Counted from the first letter of the stretch, positions 1-9,149 are shown. The stretch: 64,000 nucleotides of DNA from Paenibacillus rhizovicinus (GCF_010365285.1 NZ_CP048286.1:792001-856000), one strand, 5' to 3'. Notes: a model not told the origin generated them from the letters alone. Made by a program: numbers and translations.

Positions 1-859
1 CCTTACGCGACTTCTCGACCATTTCCTCGATGCGCGCAGGATGGATACGTCCATCTGCAACGAGCTTCTCGAGGGATGTGCGAGCGATTTCGCGGCGGAT
101 AGGATCGAAACCGGACAAGATGACCGCTTCCGGTGTATCGTCGATGATGAGATCGATACCGGTCAACGTCTCCAGTGCACGGATGTTGCGGCCTTCGCGG
201 CCGATGATGCGACCCTTCATTTCTTCATTCGGCAGGGCAACGACCGAAACCGTCGTCTCTGCCACGTGATCAGCTGCGCAGCGCTGAATGGCTAGCGAGA
301 TAATATCACGAGCTTTCTTATCCGCTTCTTCCTTCGCCTGTTGCTCGATCTCTTTGATCATTTGAGCCGTTTCATGACGAACCTCTTGTTCAACGTTAGT
401 AAGGATAACTTGCTTCGCATCCTCCATCGTCAAGTTCGAAATTCGCTCCAACTCATGAAGCTGCTGCTTGTAAAGTGAATCGATCTGCTCTTGCGTTTCC
501 TCGATCCGCTTCTCTTTGTTGGCTACTTGTTCTTCTTTGCGTTCCAGCGCTTCTATTTTTTTATCCAACGACTCTTCTTTCTGAATAAGTCGTCTTTCAA
601 GACGCTGTACCTCATTGCGACGTTCGCGAATATCTCTCTCAGCCTCGGTACGGAGCTTGTGGACTTCATCTTTCGCTTCGAGAACCGTTTCTTTCTTTAG
701 CGCCTCCGCGTCTTTTCTCGCATTTTCTACGATCTGACTAGCGGCTTGCTCGGCACTTGAAATTTTGGCCTCGGCGATCGATTTTCGAATAAAATAACCG
801 ACACCAAAGAAAATTGCACCAACAACGAGAGCGATCAGGATAGTTGCCCAGATTGGCAT
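1..859 (-). CDS. rny: Ribonuclease Y, N-terminal part (C-terminus lies outside the window)
   Basis: RNase Y is the membrane-anchored endoribonuclease that starts bulk mRNA decay in Bacillus-type bacteria. About 286 codons are visible from the ATG at 859, preceded by a strong GAGGAGGTGAG ribosome binding site. Residues 2-21 form a hydrophobic membrane anchor. A long charged Glu/Lys/Arg-rich coiled coil follows to about residue 170. A KH RNA-binding domain with the family hallmark [15 protein letters not shown] lies near residues 216-230. The catalytic HD domain would follow but is cut off by the window edge. The gene is next to recX and recA, as usual in Paenibacillaceae. Identity is firm because anchor, coiled coil and KH motif occur in the right order; whether the gene is intact cannot be judged. 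Confidence 0.95.
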   Translation of the reverse strand, partial: MPIWATILIALVVGAIFFGVGYFIRKSIAEAKISSAEQAASQIVENARKDAEALKKETVLEAKDEVHKLRTEAERDIRERRNEVQRLERRLIQKEESLDKKIEALERKEEQVANKEKRIEETQEQIDSLYKQQLHELERISNLTMEDAKQVILTNVEQEVRHETAQMIKEIEQQAKEEADKKARDIISLAIQRCAADHVAETTVSVVALPNEEMKGRIIGREGRNIRALETLTGIDLIIDDTPEAVILSGFDPIRREIARTSLEKLVADGRIHPARIEEMVEKSRK

Positions 860-1013
860 TATCTCACCTCCTCGTTGTTCACCTAAGCAAACGCTTGGGA
901 CAGTATTTGGTTTTCCAGCCGGTTTTTAACGTGCATGCTTAATTTGACGAAAATAATCGTTTTGAATCAATTTTTGGAAGGAAAATCGATTCTAGAAGAA
1001 AGAATACAAATTC

Positions 1014-1043
1014 ATTTTATCTTTTGTGAAAATCAATTGTCAA
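1014..1043 (-). promoter_or_regulatory. Putative sigma-A promoter of rny, overlapping the 3' end of recX
   Basis: On the minus strand a perfect TTGACA (-35) at 1038-1043 is followed after 18 bp by TAAAAT (-10) at 1014-1019. The -35 lies within the last codons of recX, just before its TGA. This would leave a leader of about 145 nt before rny. The call is by sequence match only. Confidence 0.5.
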
Positions 1044-1707
1044 GCATGAGCCCATCTTCGTCTTCCAGCACTCCATCCGACGCCGCCTTGACCGCTTCTC
1101 TGACGGTCGATGAAGGAAAGCCACGGCGCAGCAAGAATACCGCCAGCTTCTGCTTTCGTTCGCGAATTTCCCCTTTAATGTAGGGCCATTTCTTCATCGC
1201 AGCTCTGATCGCAATCTCGGTCTCGGACTCCTCATTTAGCTTAGAAGCGGCTTCTTTCGCCGTATCTTTCTTGATTCCCCGCTGCTGCAGCTCCTGCTGC
1301 AGCAGGCGTCTTCCCTTCAACTGCGAACGCATCCGCTGCGCGGCATACTGCTCGGCGTATATGGAATCGTTGACAAGTCCTTCTTGTCGCAAACGCTCGA
1401 TTGCTTTCTGGGTTGAGTGCTCGTCCAGCTCTTTCCGGGCCAAATAGCGCATGATTTCTTTCTCTGTCCGCTGCCTCGCTCCCAGATGGGCAAGCGCCAA
1501 AATATAGGCGCGATGATGGCTATCTTCCAGCACGATTTGCTTCAGCTCTTCACCGTCGATTTCTCTTCCCTTGAGAAGCCTAAACTTGATTAGCAGGTCT
1601 TCATGCACACTCGTAAATGGATCCTGGGCATCATTGACATAGATATAATAGCGTTGTTTTTTCTTCGGATCTTGTTCCACGCTCGTAATCGTTAAGATGC
1701 TGCTCAC
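1033..1707 (-). CDS. recX: Regulatory protein RecX
   Basis: RecX binds RecA filaments and modulates recombination and the SOS response. The 224-residue product has the family's three-helix repeat arrangement, with RTEKEIMRYLARKE near residues 80-93 and a basic, helical C-terminal half. It lies just downstream of recA in the same direction, the usual pairing. A terminator-like hairpin at 1836-1866 separates the two, so recX is probably expressed by read-through or from its own promoter. The start is uncertain: the GTG at 1707 overlaps the only good purine-rich site (AGAGGTGAG), and no better in-frame start is visible nearby. The family assignment is secure. Confidence 0.9.
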   Translation of the reverse strand: MSSILTITSVEQDPKKKQRYYIYVNDAQDPFTSVHEDLLIKFRLLKGREIDGEELKQIVLEDSHHRAYILALAHLGARQRTEKEIMRYLARKELDEHSTQKAIERLRQEGLVNDSIYAEQYAAQRMRSQLKGRRLLQQELQQRGIKKDTAKEAASKLNEESETEIAIRAAMKKWPYIKGEIRERKQKLAVFLLRRGFPSSTVREAVKAASDGVLEDEDGLMLDN

Positions 1708-1835
1708 CTCTCTTGCGCATATGAGACAACCACAATCGAGGCCTTCGAAGCTCAGCGACCGCGATTAATGGCAGGTTGTATCGTCAAAAGGAAAGATGCT
1801 TCACTGTTAATACGTAAATGAAACTTTCCTGTTTG

Positions 1836-1866
1836 TAAAAAAGAAAAGCACCTGTCACAGGTGCTT
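1836..1866 (-). terminator. Rho-independent terminator downstream of recA
   Basis: On the minus strand a 9-bp stem AAGCACCTG/CAGGTGCTT with a 3-nt loop is followed by TTCTTTTTT. It lies 30 bp after the recA stop. Confidence 0.85.
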
Positions 1867-1897
1867 CTCTGCTTATCCGATTCACTGCAATGATTGC

Positions 1898-2956
1898 TTA
1901 TTCGAGATCCAGATCCAGCTCGTCCTCGGTTCCCTCGTCTTCACTGAATGCAGCGTCAGTCGCCGTTGCTGAGGCTACGTTGCTGGCATCGCGAATTTGC
2001 TTCTCAATGACGGAAGAGATATCCACACGATCCTTAAGGAATTGCTTCGCATTCTCGCGGCCTTGTCCCAGACGCTCGCCGTTAAAGGAGAACCAAGCTC
2101 CGCTCTTCTGAATGATATCATGCTCGACGCCGATATCGACAATGCTGCCTTCTTTCGAAATGCCTTCGCCGTACATAATGTCAACTTCCGCTTGTTTGAA
2201 CGGAGGTGCGACTTTGTTCTTCACGACTTTAATCCGCGTACGGTTACCGACCACGTCATTGCCTTGTTTGATCGATTCAATACGGCGAACATCGAGACGA
2301 ACCGACGAATAGAATTTCAGTGCGCGGCCGCCCGGCGTTGTTTCCGGGTTACCGAACATAACGCCGACTTTCTCGCGCAACTGGTTAATGAAAATCGCAA
2401 TCGTATTCGATTTGCTGATTGCGCCAGAGAGCTTACGAAGAGCTTGCGACATCAGACGTGCTTGCAAGCCGACGTGGGAATCCCCCATGTCGCCTTCGAT
2501 CTCAGCCTTTGGCACGAGTGCTGCGACGGAATCCACTACGACGATGTCCACAGCGCCGCTGCGTACGAGCGCCTCGGCGATTTCAAGCGCCTGCTCCCCT
2601 GTATCTGGCTGCGAAAGCAGCAGTTCGTCGATGTTAACGCCTAGTTTATTAGCATAAGAAGGATCGAGTGCGTGTTCCGCATCGATGAAGGCAGCTTGTC
2701 CGCCAGCGCGCTGAACTTCAGCGATCGCATGCAGCGCAACTGTCGTTTTACCGGATGATTCCGGTCCGTATACTTCGATAACGCGGCCGCGAGGAAAACC
2801 GCCGATTCCAAGCGCAATATCTAGTGCAAGCGAACCGCTGGACACGGTTTGAACCTGCATATGTGTCGATTCACCAAGTTTCATTATGGAGCCTTTACCA
2901 AATTGCTTCTCTATTTGACGCAGAGCCATTTCAAGCGCAGCTTTACGATCTGCCAA
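1898..2956 (-). CDS. recA: Recombinase RecA
   Basis: RecA is the ATP-dependent strand-exchange protein of homologous recombination and the co-protease that triggers LexA self-cleavage. The product has the RecA N-terminus ([20 protein letters not shown]), Walker [10 protein letters not shown], the Walker B region VVVDSVAAL and the acidic C-terminal tail of the family. I chose the TTG at 2956 (352 aa). An ATG at 2974 would add six residues but has no ribosome binding site upstream, whereas AGGGATGTGAG overlaps that ATG and precedes the TTG by 10 nt; the TTG also matches the usual RecA N-terminus. The gene has its own promoter, a LexA-type operator and a terminator, so it is monocistronic and probably SOS-inducible. 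Confidence 0.97.
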   Translation of the reverse strand: MADRKAALEMALRQIEKQFGKGSIMKLGESTHMQVQTVSSGSLALDIALGIGGFPRGRVIEVYGPESSGKTTVALHAIAEVQRAGGQAAFIDAEHALDPSYANKLGVNIDELLLSQPDTGEQALEIAEALVRSGAVDIVVVDSVAALVPKAEIEGDMGDSHVGLQARLMSQALRKLSGAISKSNTIAIFINQLREKVGVMFGNPETTPGGRALKFYSSVRLDVRRIESIKQGNDVVGNRTRIKVVKNKVAPPFKQAEVDIMYGEGISKEGSIVDIGVEHDIIQKSGAWFSFNGERLGQGRENAKQFLKDRVDISSVIEKQIRDASNVASATATDAAFSEDEGTEDELDLDLE

Positions 2957-2987
2957 CGAACTCACATCCCTCATTGTTTATATACTC

Positions 2988-3016
2988 ATGATAACTTGTT
3001 TCAGTTGCTTTGACAA
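2988..3016 (-). promoter_or_regulatory. Putative sigma-A promoter of recA
   Basis: On the minus strand TTGTCA (3011-3016) and TATCAT (2988-2993) are separated by exactly 17 bp, just upstream of recA. Confidence 0.65.
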
Positions 3017-3025
3017 GACTTTTTA

Positions 3026-3039
3026 CGAACATATATTCT
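3026..3039. promoter_or_regulatory. LexA/DinR-type SOS box upstream of recA
   Basis: The minus strand reads AGAATATATGTTCG, one base from the Gram-positive LexA consensus core GAAC-N4-GTTC (here GAAT-N4-GTTC). It lies about 10 bp upstream of the recA -35, where a repressor could hinder polymerase. Confidence 0.65.
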
Positions 3040-3067
3040 TATTTATTTATCCATTGGCCAACGGAGA

Positions 3068-3112
3068 GACAAAAAAAGAACCGCAGCAAAGTAATCTTCG
3101 CCACGGTTCTTC
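3068..3112 (-). terminator. Terminator downstream of cinA
   Basis: On the minus strand AAGAACCG (3104-3111) pairs with CGGTTCTT (3076-3083). The pairing extends inward with G-U pairs to about 17 bp around an ATTA loop, and a run of T follows. Confidence 0.8.
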
Positions 3113-3174
3113 CGTCTAAGTCGATTATAGTCGATCCTACTAACATTGACAAGCTATATTTCTAACAAAATCTC

Positions 3175-4434
3175 CTAGATTCCATCTTTACCGGACAACG
3201 CCTGCCATAAACGGTGAAGCAGCGACTTTGCGGCGCGAACGCGGATCATTTCCCGATTGCCGTTGAAATTGGCCGTGAATACCTTCGTCGGCTTCCCTCT
3301 CTCGGCTAATCCGAAATAGACGAGGCCCACAGGCTTGCCCTCGGATTCCGAAGGTCCAGCTACTCCGGTCAGCGATACGCCGAAGTCGCTTTCCGCCAGC
3401 TCGCGCACCCGCTCCGCCATCAGCGCGGCCGTCGATTCACTGATCGCTCCAGGCGCGCCCGTTCCCTCTAGCTGCGACATCGGAATACTCAGCAGGCGAT
3501 GCTTCATGACGTTCGTATACGTCACGACGCCGCCTGTAAACTCGCCGCTGCTGCCGGGAATCTGGGTAATCAGCTGCGCGAACAAGCCGCCCGTAAGGCT
3601 CTCGGCGCTGGCTAGCGTCCTTCTGGACGCCCTCAGCTGCCGGACGACCGCTTCCTCTAGCGGGATGTCTTCGCGCGCGAAGATATATTGACCCACGCGC
3701 TCGTTGATTTGCTGCTCCGCGGCATCCAACCTGACGTTCGCTTCCAGCTCGCTGAGCGCTTTCGTAGACACCCTGATTGCCACTTCGCCTTCTTTGGCGT
3801 ACGGCGCGATGGAAGGATCGGTCTGCGCCTCGATCAGATCGATCAACGCCTGCTCCAGGCTGGACTCGCCGATGCCGGCAAATTTAAGCAGCCGTGAGTA
3901 CAACCGGCGATCCTCGTTCATGATGCCGCGCAGCCATGCTTTCGCCGGGCCATCGAACATCGGCTTCATCTCGCGCGGCGGGCCAGGCAGCAGCACATAA
4001 TGCGTACCGTCGACCGTAAGCGCATTGCCGATCGCAAGCCCTGCTTCATTATCAAGCGGATCGCAGCCTTCGATCAAATTCGCCTGCCTCCGGTTGCTCT
4101 CTACCATATGTACGCCGCGCGACTTGAACATCGTTTCGATTTTGGCCATGCTCGGCTCGTGTTCCGTGATCGAACGCCCCAAGTACTCGGCCAAAGCATC
4201 TTTCGTCAAATCATCCATCGTTGGCCCCAAACCGCCGGTAAACAGAATCAAATCCGCGCGGGATCGCGCCAGTGCGATCGCCTCGCGAATCCGGCCCGCG
4301 TTGTCGCCGACAACGGTTTGAAAGTAAACATCGATCCCGAGTTCTGCCAGTCCCTGCGACAAATAGGTAGCATTCGTATTAACGGTTTGGCCCAGCAGCA
4401 ATTCCGTGCCGACCGCAATGATTTCTGCACGCAT
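3175..4434 (-). CDS. cinA: CinA family protein (competence/damage-inducible; NMN amidohydrolase type)
   Basis: The 419-residue protein has both CinA halves. The N-terminal MoaB/MogA-like domain starts MRAEIIAVGTELLLGQ and carries TGGLGPTMDD near residue 66. The C-terminal domain, from about 265 on, carries SAESLTGG, GGVVTY and TGVAGP, the region linked in the family to nicotinamide mononucleotide deamidation. The N-terminal half is associated with ADP-ribose pyrophosphatase-like activity in some members. A GGAGATG site precedes the ATG. It lies between pgsA and recA, as in B. subtilis, where cinA is co-regulated with recA in competence. Here terminators on both sides of the gene suggest separate transcription. 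Confidence 0.93.
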   Translation of the reverse strand: MRAEIIAVGTELLLGQTVNTNATYLSQGLAELGIDVYFQTVVGDNAGRIREAIALARSRADLILFTGGLGPTMDDLTKDALAEYLGRSITEHEPSMAKIETMFKSRGVHMVESNRRQANLIEGCDPLDNEAGLAIGNALTVDGTHYVLLPGPPREMKPMFDGPAKAWLRGIMNEDRRLYSRLLKFAGIGESSLEQALIDLIEAQTDPSIAPYAKEGEVAIRVSTKALSELEANVRLDAAEQQINERVGQYIFAREDIPLEEAVVRQLRASRRTLASAESLTGGLFAQLITQIPGSSGEFTGGVVTYTNVMKHRLLSIPMSQLEGTGAPGAISESTAALMAERVRELAESDFGVSLTGVAGPSESEGKPVGLVYFGLAERGKPTKVFTANFNGNREMIRVRAAKSLLHRLWQALSGKDGI

Positions 4435-4499
4435 CTCAACATCTCCGCTTCATATGTAAAGGATAGACGAACACGAATATGGAAGGTAAAACAGCTAGA

Positions 4500-4548
4500 C
4501 TGAAAAGCAAGGCATCACTCTTTCCATAAAATGCGAAGGAGTGATGCC
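4500..4548 (-). terminator. Probable terminator downstream of pgsA
   Basis: A perfect 10-bp stem GGCATCACTC/GAGTGATGCC (4511-4520 and 4539-4548) with an 18-nt loop is followed on the minus strand by TTGCTTTTC. The T-tract is interrupted, so confidence is moderate. Confidence 0.6.
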
Positions 4549-4560
4549 CAGGAAGCCTAA

Positions 4561-5145
4561 CTATGCCGTAAGCGGGATAAGGTTTTTGTTTTTGACAAAA
4601 TAATCGATTCCGGAGTACACCGTAATAAGGGCCGCCGCGTAAATCGAAATTTGGTCAAACGGAAAATCCAGAAACGCAAACGGGAAATTGTTCAACAGCA
4701 GCGCGATAATCATCGTGATTTGCACCGCAGTCTTCCACTTGCCCCATTTGCTGGCTGCAACAACCGTACCTTCCAGCAGCGCGATTTGACGCAATCCCGT
4801 AACCGCGAACTCGCGGCTGATGATGACAATCGCAATCCAAGCATGCAGTTTCTCCATTTCCACGAGGGAAATGAGAACGGCAGCAACAAGCAGTTTGTCT
4901 GCAAGCGGGTCAAGCAGTTTGCCGAGATTGGTCACGATTTTGTTCTTGCGTGCAATATAACCGTCGAGACCATCCGTGCTCGCTGCAACGATAAATACGA
5001 GTGCAGCCAAAATCTGATTCCACGTGATGGAGAAGTCTGAACCGTCGAAAGTGAGCGGTTTTAAATCGACGTTAATAAGCAGCAAGACCATAATAATCGG
5101 CACCAAAAAGATGCGTGCGAGCGTAATACGGTTGGCTAAATTCAC
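4561..5145 (-). CDS. pgsA: CDP-diacylglycerol-glycerol-3-phosphate 3-phosphatidyltransferase
   Basis: PgsA joins CDP-diacylglycerol and glycerol-3-phosphate, the committed step to phosphatidylglycerol. The 194-residue membrane protein has the complete CDP-alcohol phosphotransferase motif D-G-x2-A-R-x8-G-x3-D-x3-D at residues 61-83. Hydrophobic segments lie on both sides. Translation starts at a GTG whose G is the last base of the rimO stop (TAGTG), with GGAGGGG upstream, so the gene is probably translationally coupled to rimO. The substrate donor is made by cdsA, also in this window at 48.4-49.2 kb. Confidence 0.94.
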   Translation of the reverse strand: MNLANRITLARIFLVPIIMVLLLINVDLKPLTFDGSDFSITWNQILAALVFIVAASTDGLDGYIARKNKIVTNLGKLLDPLADKLLVAAVLISLVEMEKLHAWIAIVIISREFAVTGLRQIALLEGTVVAASKWGKWKTAVQITMIIALLLNNFPFAFLDFPFDQISIYAAALITVYSGIDYFVKNKNLIPLTA

Positions 5146-6470
5146 TATAGCCCCTCCCCGGACATGTCAAATTCGTAAGCGTGCGTAATGCGCACCCTTT
5201 GAATTTCACCGATCGCAGCTTTGCAGTTGGAAATGAACACCTCGCCGTCGATTTCCGGAGCATCGTACGGCGAACGGCCGACATATACGTCGCTACGGCC
5301 ATCATAGCGTTCAACCAACACATCGATTTCCTTGCCGATATGCTTGCCGCTTAATTCCTTGGACACTTCGCGCTGAATTTCCATCAACGTATTGGAGCGC
5401 CATTCCTTCACTTCATCCGGCACGGCGTCCGGCAGGCGAACAGCAGGCGTGTCTTCTTCTGGCGAATACGTGAAGACCCCAAGACGGTCAAATTTCATTT
5501 CGCGTACGAAATCGCATAAACGGTTGAAATCCTCGTCCGTTTCGCCGGGGAATCCGACGATAATGGACGTACGCAAAGCAACGTCAGGAATACTCGCACG
5601 AATGCGGGAAACAAGCTCTCGCGTGTCGCGTTGACGGCCTGGGCGACGCATGCGTTTCAAGATGGAATCTTCGCTGTGCTGCAATGGCATATCGATATAG
5701 TTGCAAACTTTCGAATTCGTCGCGATTGTCTCAATGAGCTCGTCCGTGAAGAAACCGGGATACGCGTAATGGAGGCGCACCCACGAGATGCCTTCCACTT
5801 CGCTTACGCGGTTAAGAAGCTCCGGCAGCATGAACTTGTCGTATAAGTCCGTACCGTAATTCGTAGAGTCTTGCGCGATTAAGCTGACTTCCCGAACGCC
5901 TTGATCGGCGAGCTGCTGAACTTCCGCCACGATCGACTCCATCGAGCGGCTGCGGAATTTACCCCGCATGATCGGAATGGAACAGAATGTGCATGCGTTA
6001 TCGCAGCCTTCCGCAATCTTTACAAACGCCGTGTAGCGCGGCGTCGTAACTAAACGAGGCAGCTTCTGATCATAATCGAACGCCGGGTTGCCGACCTTCA
6101 CAGGGCGTTTGCCGCGAAGCGCTTCGTCCACGATGTCCGTAATATGATGAAAATCGCCCGTTCCGACAATGCCGTCGATTTCCGGCATTTCTTCCATCAG
6201 CTGCTTCTTATAGCGCTGCGTCAAGCAGCCGGAAACGATAAGCGCCTTTAATCGACCGGTTTGCTTAAATTCCGCCATATCCAATATCGTGTTGACGGAC
6301 TCTTCCTTCGCGGCGTCGATAAAACCGCAGGTATTGACAATAATTACGGTTGCGTCGTCTGCCTGATCCACCAAATGGTAGCCTCTGGCATCGATCAACC
6401 CCGACATAATTTCAGAATCGACGAGATTTTTCTCGCATCCCAATGTTACGACTTTCACTCTTTCAGTCAT
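5145..6470 (-). CDS. rimO: Ribosomal protein uS12 methylthiotransferase RimO
   Basis: RimO is a radical-SAM enzyme that methylthiolates a conserved Asp of ribosomal protein S12. The start chosen is the ATG at 6470 (441 aa), with a GGGGGA site; an upstream in-frame extension to 6557 has no support. Domains in order: the UPF0004 N-terminal domain starting MTERVKVVTLGCEKNLVDSE, with Cys12 and two further conserved Cys (NTCGF, SGC); the radical-SAM core with CDNACTFC (CxxxCxxC) near residue 155; and a C-terminal TRAM RNA-binding domain. The sequences LGCEKNLVDSE and FIDAAKEES favour RimO over the tRNA paralogue MiaB. It overlaps pgsA by one base. Confidence 0.93.
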   Translation of the reverse strand: MTERVKVVTLGCEKNLVDSEIMSGLIDARGYHLVDQADDATVIIVNTCGFIDAAKEESVNTILDMAEFKQTGRLKALIVSGCLTQRYKKQLMEEMPEIDGIVGTGDFHHITDIVDEALRGKRPVKVGNPAFDYDQKLPRLVTTPRYTAFVKIAEGCDNACTFCSIPIMRGKFRSRSMESIVAEVQQLADQGVREVSLIAQDSTNYGTDLYDKFMLPELLNRVSEVEGISWVRLHYAYPGFFTDELIETIATNSKVCNYIDMPLQHSEDSILKRMRRPGRQRDTRELVSRIRASIPDVALRTSIIVGFPGETDEDFNRLCDFVREMKFDRLGVFTYSPEEDTPAVRLPDAVPDEVKEWRSNTLMEIQREVSKELSGKHIGKEIDVLVERYDGRSDVYVGRSPYDAPEIDGEVFISNCKAAIGEIQRVRITHAYEFDMSGEGL

Positions 6471-6539
6471 CGATGTATCCCCCAAACCCCTCCGAAAAGC
6501 TATCTTAACAAGTATAATACAAGGCCTATGCAGTGTCAA

Positions 6540-6586
6540 AACCGGAAGAAGTCCCATCCGACCGCGTTTCCGGCAGCGAATGGGAC
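6540..6586 (-). terminator. Possible terminator between yajQ and rimO
   Basis: GTCCCAT (6551-6557) pairs with ATGGGAC (6580-6586), with a further CCG/CGG pairing inside. On the minus strand TTCTTCCGGTTTT follows. The T-run is broken, so it may only attenuate. Confidence 0.5.
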
Positions 6587-6618
6587 CCCGTCCTATGTAC
6601 GTAAAAGCACTTTTGGCC

Positions 6619-7107
6619 TTATTTGAAATTGGTAAATTGCAAGTCGAGCTGCAAATCCGCGCCTCTCAGCAGCGCGATGACAGCTTGCAGATCGTCGAGG
6701 CTTTTGCCGGTTACCCGGATGGAGTCGCCTTGAATTTGACTTTTTACTTTAATTTTGGAGTCGCGGATCAGGATGTTGATTTTCTTGGAGCTATCCTGTT
6801 CGATGCCTTGTTTCAGCTTGACCTTCTGTCTGACCGTCCCCATGGAAGCCCCTTCGACTTTGCCGAATTCCATGTTCTTGATCGGCACGCCGCGCTTCAT
6901 CATTTTGGATTGAAGAATATCGACGACGTTCTTCAGCTTGTATTCGTCATCCGAAACCACCACGAGATCCGTCTTCTCCAACGTGAAGCTCGTCTTCGTT
7001 CCTTTGAAATCGAAACGGGTCTCGATTTCGCGTTCCGCTTGCGTAATCGCGTTGCTCAGTTCTTGCATATCGACTTTCGAGACAATGTCAAATGAATGTT
7101 CAGCCAT
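6619..7107 (-). CDS. yajQ: YajQ family protein (UPF0234, nucleotide-binding)
   Basis: This 162-residue protein matches YajQ along its full length, starting AEHSFDIVSKVDMQELSNAI and ending in the typical ALLRGADLQLDLQFTNFK. Members fold as two ferredoxin-like halves and bind nucleotides; some bind cyclic-di-GMP, and the cellular role in Firmicutes is unsettled. AAGGAG lies 11 nt before the ATG. It sits between rodZ and rimO and seems to be a single-gene unit followed by a weak hairpin. The family call is firm; the function is not. Confidence 0.92.
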   Translation of the reverse strand: MAEHSFDIVSKVDMQELSNAITQAEREIETRFDFKGTKTSFTLEKTDLVVVSDDEYKLKNVVDILQSKMMKRGVPIKNMEFGKVEGASMGTVRQKVKLKQGIEQDSSKKINILIRDSKIKVKSQIQGDSIRVTGKSLDDLQAVIALLRGADLQLDLQFTNFK

Positions 7108-7239
7108 TGTGCTGCAACTCCTTTATGTATCTTTCTACTTTCCTATGCTTGTCAAGTATTATATCGTATCCCGCTCCGCAAGAAAAGGCATCCAGGACCG
7201 AATTGCTTCAGTCTGAATGCCTCGAACGAGCTGGAAGAC

Positions 7240-8220
7240 TCATTGAGTGGTCGTTGCATCCGTCGTACCGTTAGTGTCCGTGGTTCCGCCAGTGTTACTA
7301 GTGCCTTCAACAGGCGTCAATTGAAACTTGTGCGAGCCGGTTTTATTGCCGTCATCAAGAGCGACGCCGTCAACGGTCACTTCAACCGCGTTGGCGTGGG
7401 GGAACGTAATAAAAATCGGGCCATCAGCGTCATATGTAGCCGATTTAGGACCTTTATCAAGATCCAGTGTCACACTAAGAACCATTTTTCCCGTACGGCT
7501 CTTCTGATAAATCCCCAACCACGTTCTGCCGGTAGCCGTCATCTCAATCGTATGGGCGCCACCGGGGGAGACCTTGTAATAATCCGTTGTTCCCGATGTC
7601 CGATCCAATGTAAGCGTCGTTGTCGGGGTTGGCGGAGGCGTCGGTTCCTGAACCGGCGTTTCGTCCACTGGCGGCTGATTTGTCGTCGTATCGGTGCTGC
7701 TTGCGTTCCCGTTCGAGGATGTATTCCCTTCCCCGTTCTTCACCGTATCCTTGTCAGGCGTCGTTGCCGGAGGCTTCGTCTGATCCGTCATTTTGGTTTG
7801 ATCCGCTGAATCTACGTTATCCTTGTTCGGCTGCTTGATCGCGAATATATAGACAAGTACGATGATGAGCAGCAAGAACGACCACATGAGCGCCCGGAAT
7901 CCCCACCTGCTCAAGCGATCGGACGATTGCGTCTGCGCGCGGCGGCGCGGCCGTTGAACGGGCTCAATCACTTGCTCGGGAACGTTAGACGGAATTTCTT
8001 TATTGTAAAGCCGCAGCACTTCCTCCGCGTCAAGTCCTACGGACTCTGCGTAATTTTTCACGAAGGCGCGCACATAGAAGGAACCGGGAAGCACGCTGTA
8101 ATCGCCTTCCTCGATGGCTTCAAGATAACGCTTGCGGATTTTCGTCAAATCCTGGATATCATCCAAGGACAGATTACGTTGCTCCCTCGCTTTCTTGAGC
8201 AATGCGCCCAAATCCGACAT
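7240..8220 (-). CDS. rodZ: RodZ-like cytoskeletal membrane protein (YmfM)
   Basis: RodZ links MreB filaments to the cell-wall elongation machinery. The start is the ATG at 8220 (326 aa), 7 nt after GGAGG; a GTG six bases upstream is too close to that site. Order: an N-terminal Xre-type helix-turn-helix (about residues 3-70, LKKAREQRNLSLDDI...FYVRAFVKNYAE), a basic stretch, one transmembrane helix at about 107-127, a Thr/Pro/Asn-rich external linker (about 130-195) and a C-terminal beta-rich DUF4115 domain. The position beside ymfK and ymfJ matches B. subtilis ymfM. The last residues are a low-complexity Thr/Asn/Gly tail. Confidence 0.9.
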   Translation of the reverse strand: MSDLGALLKKAREQRNLSLDDIQDLTKIRKRYLEAIEEGDYSVLPGSFYVRAFVKNYAESVGLDAEEVLRLYNKEIPSNVPEQVIEPVQRPRRRAQTQSSDRLSRWGFRALMWSFLLLIIVLVYIFAIKQPNKDNVDSADQTKMTDQTKPPATTPDKDTVKNGEGNTSSNGNASSTDTTTNQPPVDETPVQEPTPPPTPTTTLTLDRTSGTTDYYKVSPGGAHTIEMTATGRTWLGIYQKSRTGKMVLSVTLDLDKGPKSATYDADGPIFITFPHANAVEVTVDGVALDDGNKTGSHKFQLTPVEGTSNTGGTTDTNGTTDATTTQ

Positions 8221-8279
8221 GACCACACCTCCTCATCATTTTTGGCAGTTCATAGTTTCTTCGTTACAAAATTAAAATT

Positions 8280-9044
8280 TTAGAAATCATGGAATCCCAT
8301 CGTAAACGATTCATAGGAGATTTCCTCGTCCGGGGTATTGCGCAGCTCGATAATATAATCGAAATCGCTGTATTCGAAGGCGGATTCCTTCACGAAAATA
8401 TCCGGATGTTCGATTACTTTGGTAGAAGGCATCGCCATAATTTCCTGAAGCAGCGCATGATGTTTCTCGTTGGAACGGATGGTGCTTACGATCCCGTCGA
8501 TAATATAAATATTGTTCGGGGTCATTTCTTCCTCGGACAGCTGGCTGCGGACCGTTTGCCTAAGCAGCGTCGAAGATACGAACGTCCATCTCTTATTGGA
8601 GCATACGCTTCCGGCAATAATCGATTCCGTCTTGCCTACGCGCGGCATTCCGCGCAGGCCGATGACCTGATTTCCTTCTCTCTTAAATACTTCGCCCAAG
8701 AAGTCAACCAGCATGCCAAGCTCGTCCCGCGTGAATCGGAACGTTTTGCGGTCGTCGGAATCACGTTCGATGTAGCGGCCATGGCGGACAGCCAAGATAT
8801 CGACAAGCTTGGGCTCGCGGAGCTTCAGAACCGTAATATTATCCACCTTTTGAAGCATGCGGCCGAGTATTTCGATTTTCTCATCGTCGTTGGTCTGAAG
8901 CAGCATCCCGCGCGTGCGGTTCTCTACGCCGTTGATCGTAAGAATATTGACTTCGAGCATCCCTAACAACGAAGCGATGTCGCCGAGAAGACCGGGACGG
9001 TTTTTATGTATTTTGTACTCCATGTACCATTGTTTGAATTCCAT
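8280..9044 (-). CDS. ymfK: DUF3388 family protein (YmfK-like), ACT-like N-terminus
   Basis: The 254-residue protein corresponds to the uncharacterised YmfK/DUF3388 family found in this locus across Bacillales. Residues 8-75 read like an ACT regulatory domain (NRPGLLGDIASLLGMLEVNI). Near residue 130, GMPRVGKTES matches the spacing of a Walker A loop (GxxxxGKT), although no confident Walker B is evident. No membrane segment or signal peptide is seen. GAGGTG lies 6 nt before the ATG. It is transcribed between ymfJ and rodZ. The function is unknown; a ligand-sensing regulatory role is only an inference from the ACT-like part. Confidence 0.85.
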   Translation of the reverse strand: MEFKQWYMEYKIHKNRPGLLGDIASLLGMLEVNILTINGVENRTRGMLLQTNDDEKIEILGRMLQKVDNITVLKLREPKLVDILAVRHGRYIERDSDDRKTFRFTRDELGMLVDFLGEVFKREGNQVIGLRGMPRVGKTESIIAGSVCSNKRWTFVSSTLLRQTVRSQLSEEEMTPNNIYIIDGIVSTIRSNEKHHALLQEIMAMPSTKVIEHPDIFVKESAFEYSDFDYIIELRNTPDEEISYESFTMGFHDF

Positions 9045-9149
9045 AGGACACCTCAGCTGGCGGAATAAAAGAATGATGAAAAGGGTGTAAGAGCTTTAAA
9101 AAGATTATTCTACAATATTCGTCAATATCCTGCAACTTTAAAGCAAACA

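Noticed and set aside
6471..6557. Extended N-terminus of RimO to 6557
   Set aside because: The additional residues are unlike the family, and GGGGGA directly precedes the ATG at 6470.
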